A DNA stretch of 64,000 nt, from assembly GCF_963924675.1 (NCBI RefSeq), contig NC_089225.1, positions 81,813,951-81,877,950 on the forward strand, given 5' to 3'. Below the pieces are notes generated by a model that saw only the letters and a program-made list of their open reading frames with translations, made no database searches and had not been told where the DNA came from. A program made the translations under genes and the position numbers. Source of the stretch: Phocoena phocoena. Its lineage: Eukaryota; Chordata; Mammalia; Artiodactyla; Phocoenidae. How positions within the stretch are numbered: the stretch's first letter is position 1; every line of letters starts with the position of its first letter. This document shows positions 63,948 to 64,000 of the stretch, piece by piece.

Positions 63948-64000
63948 GGATTATTATTATCCATAACAATGGATAATATCCCAATGTCCTGGAAGAAGTA

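Noticed and set aside
63480..64000. SUMO1 exon 1 within the window
   Set aside because: No minus-strand ATGTCTGACCAG-like start with a donor, and no CpG island, was seen between 55299 and 64000.

Overview
The window is nuclear DNA from a placental mammal, almost certainly a cetacean and probably a toothed whale. About 39 tRNA-derived SINE copies of the cetacean/hippo CHR class are scattered through it. A young roughly 200-bp subtype keeps its oligo-A tail and matching target-site duplications (TSDs). Ruminant-type BovB LINE and Bov-tA arrays were not noticed. No prokaryotic or viral coding gene is present. Genes are small exons in long, repeat-filled introns.

Two genes are supported, arranged tail to tail. 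Eight plus-strand exons between 23332 and 39474 join in consistent phase and encode the C-terminal part of KIAA2012, a charged, Glu/Lys/Arg-rich coiled-coil protein of unknown function. A further candidate exon lies at 5951-6023, and the 5' part of the gene should lie before the window. On the minus strand, exons 2-5 of SUMO1 lie at 55298-55224, 51139-51062, 48390-48319 and 43022-42954. They encode residues 5-101 of the 101-residue precursor. The 3' UTR runs to a poly(A) signal at 42215-42210. Exon 1 (the first four codons) is beyond position 64000. SUMO1 next to KIAA2012 matches the gene order on human chromosome 2q33.

Layout: 1-5950 has repeats and no recognised exon. 5951-23331 is presumed KIAA2012 intron with an isolated CpG island (about 12.07-12.36 kb), a MER1-type hAT transposon, a broken L1 and a strong CTCF-type motif at 19833. 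23332-39474 holds the KIAA2012 3' exons, and within it a three-level nest of LTR, Tigger1 and SINE (26.4-29.9 kb). 39475-42189 is the convergent intergenic gap. 42190-64000 is SUMO1 with introns rich in SINE, L1 and L2 copies.

No new multi-gene system is seen. The points most worth a second look are: the altered SUMO1 C-terminal propeptide (RSTI where human has HSTV, while the encoded mature part looks unchanged); the intronic CpG island, flanked by two convergently oriented CTCF-like motifs; and several nested or internally rearranged transposons that give relative dates.
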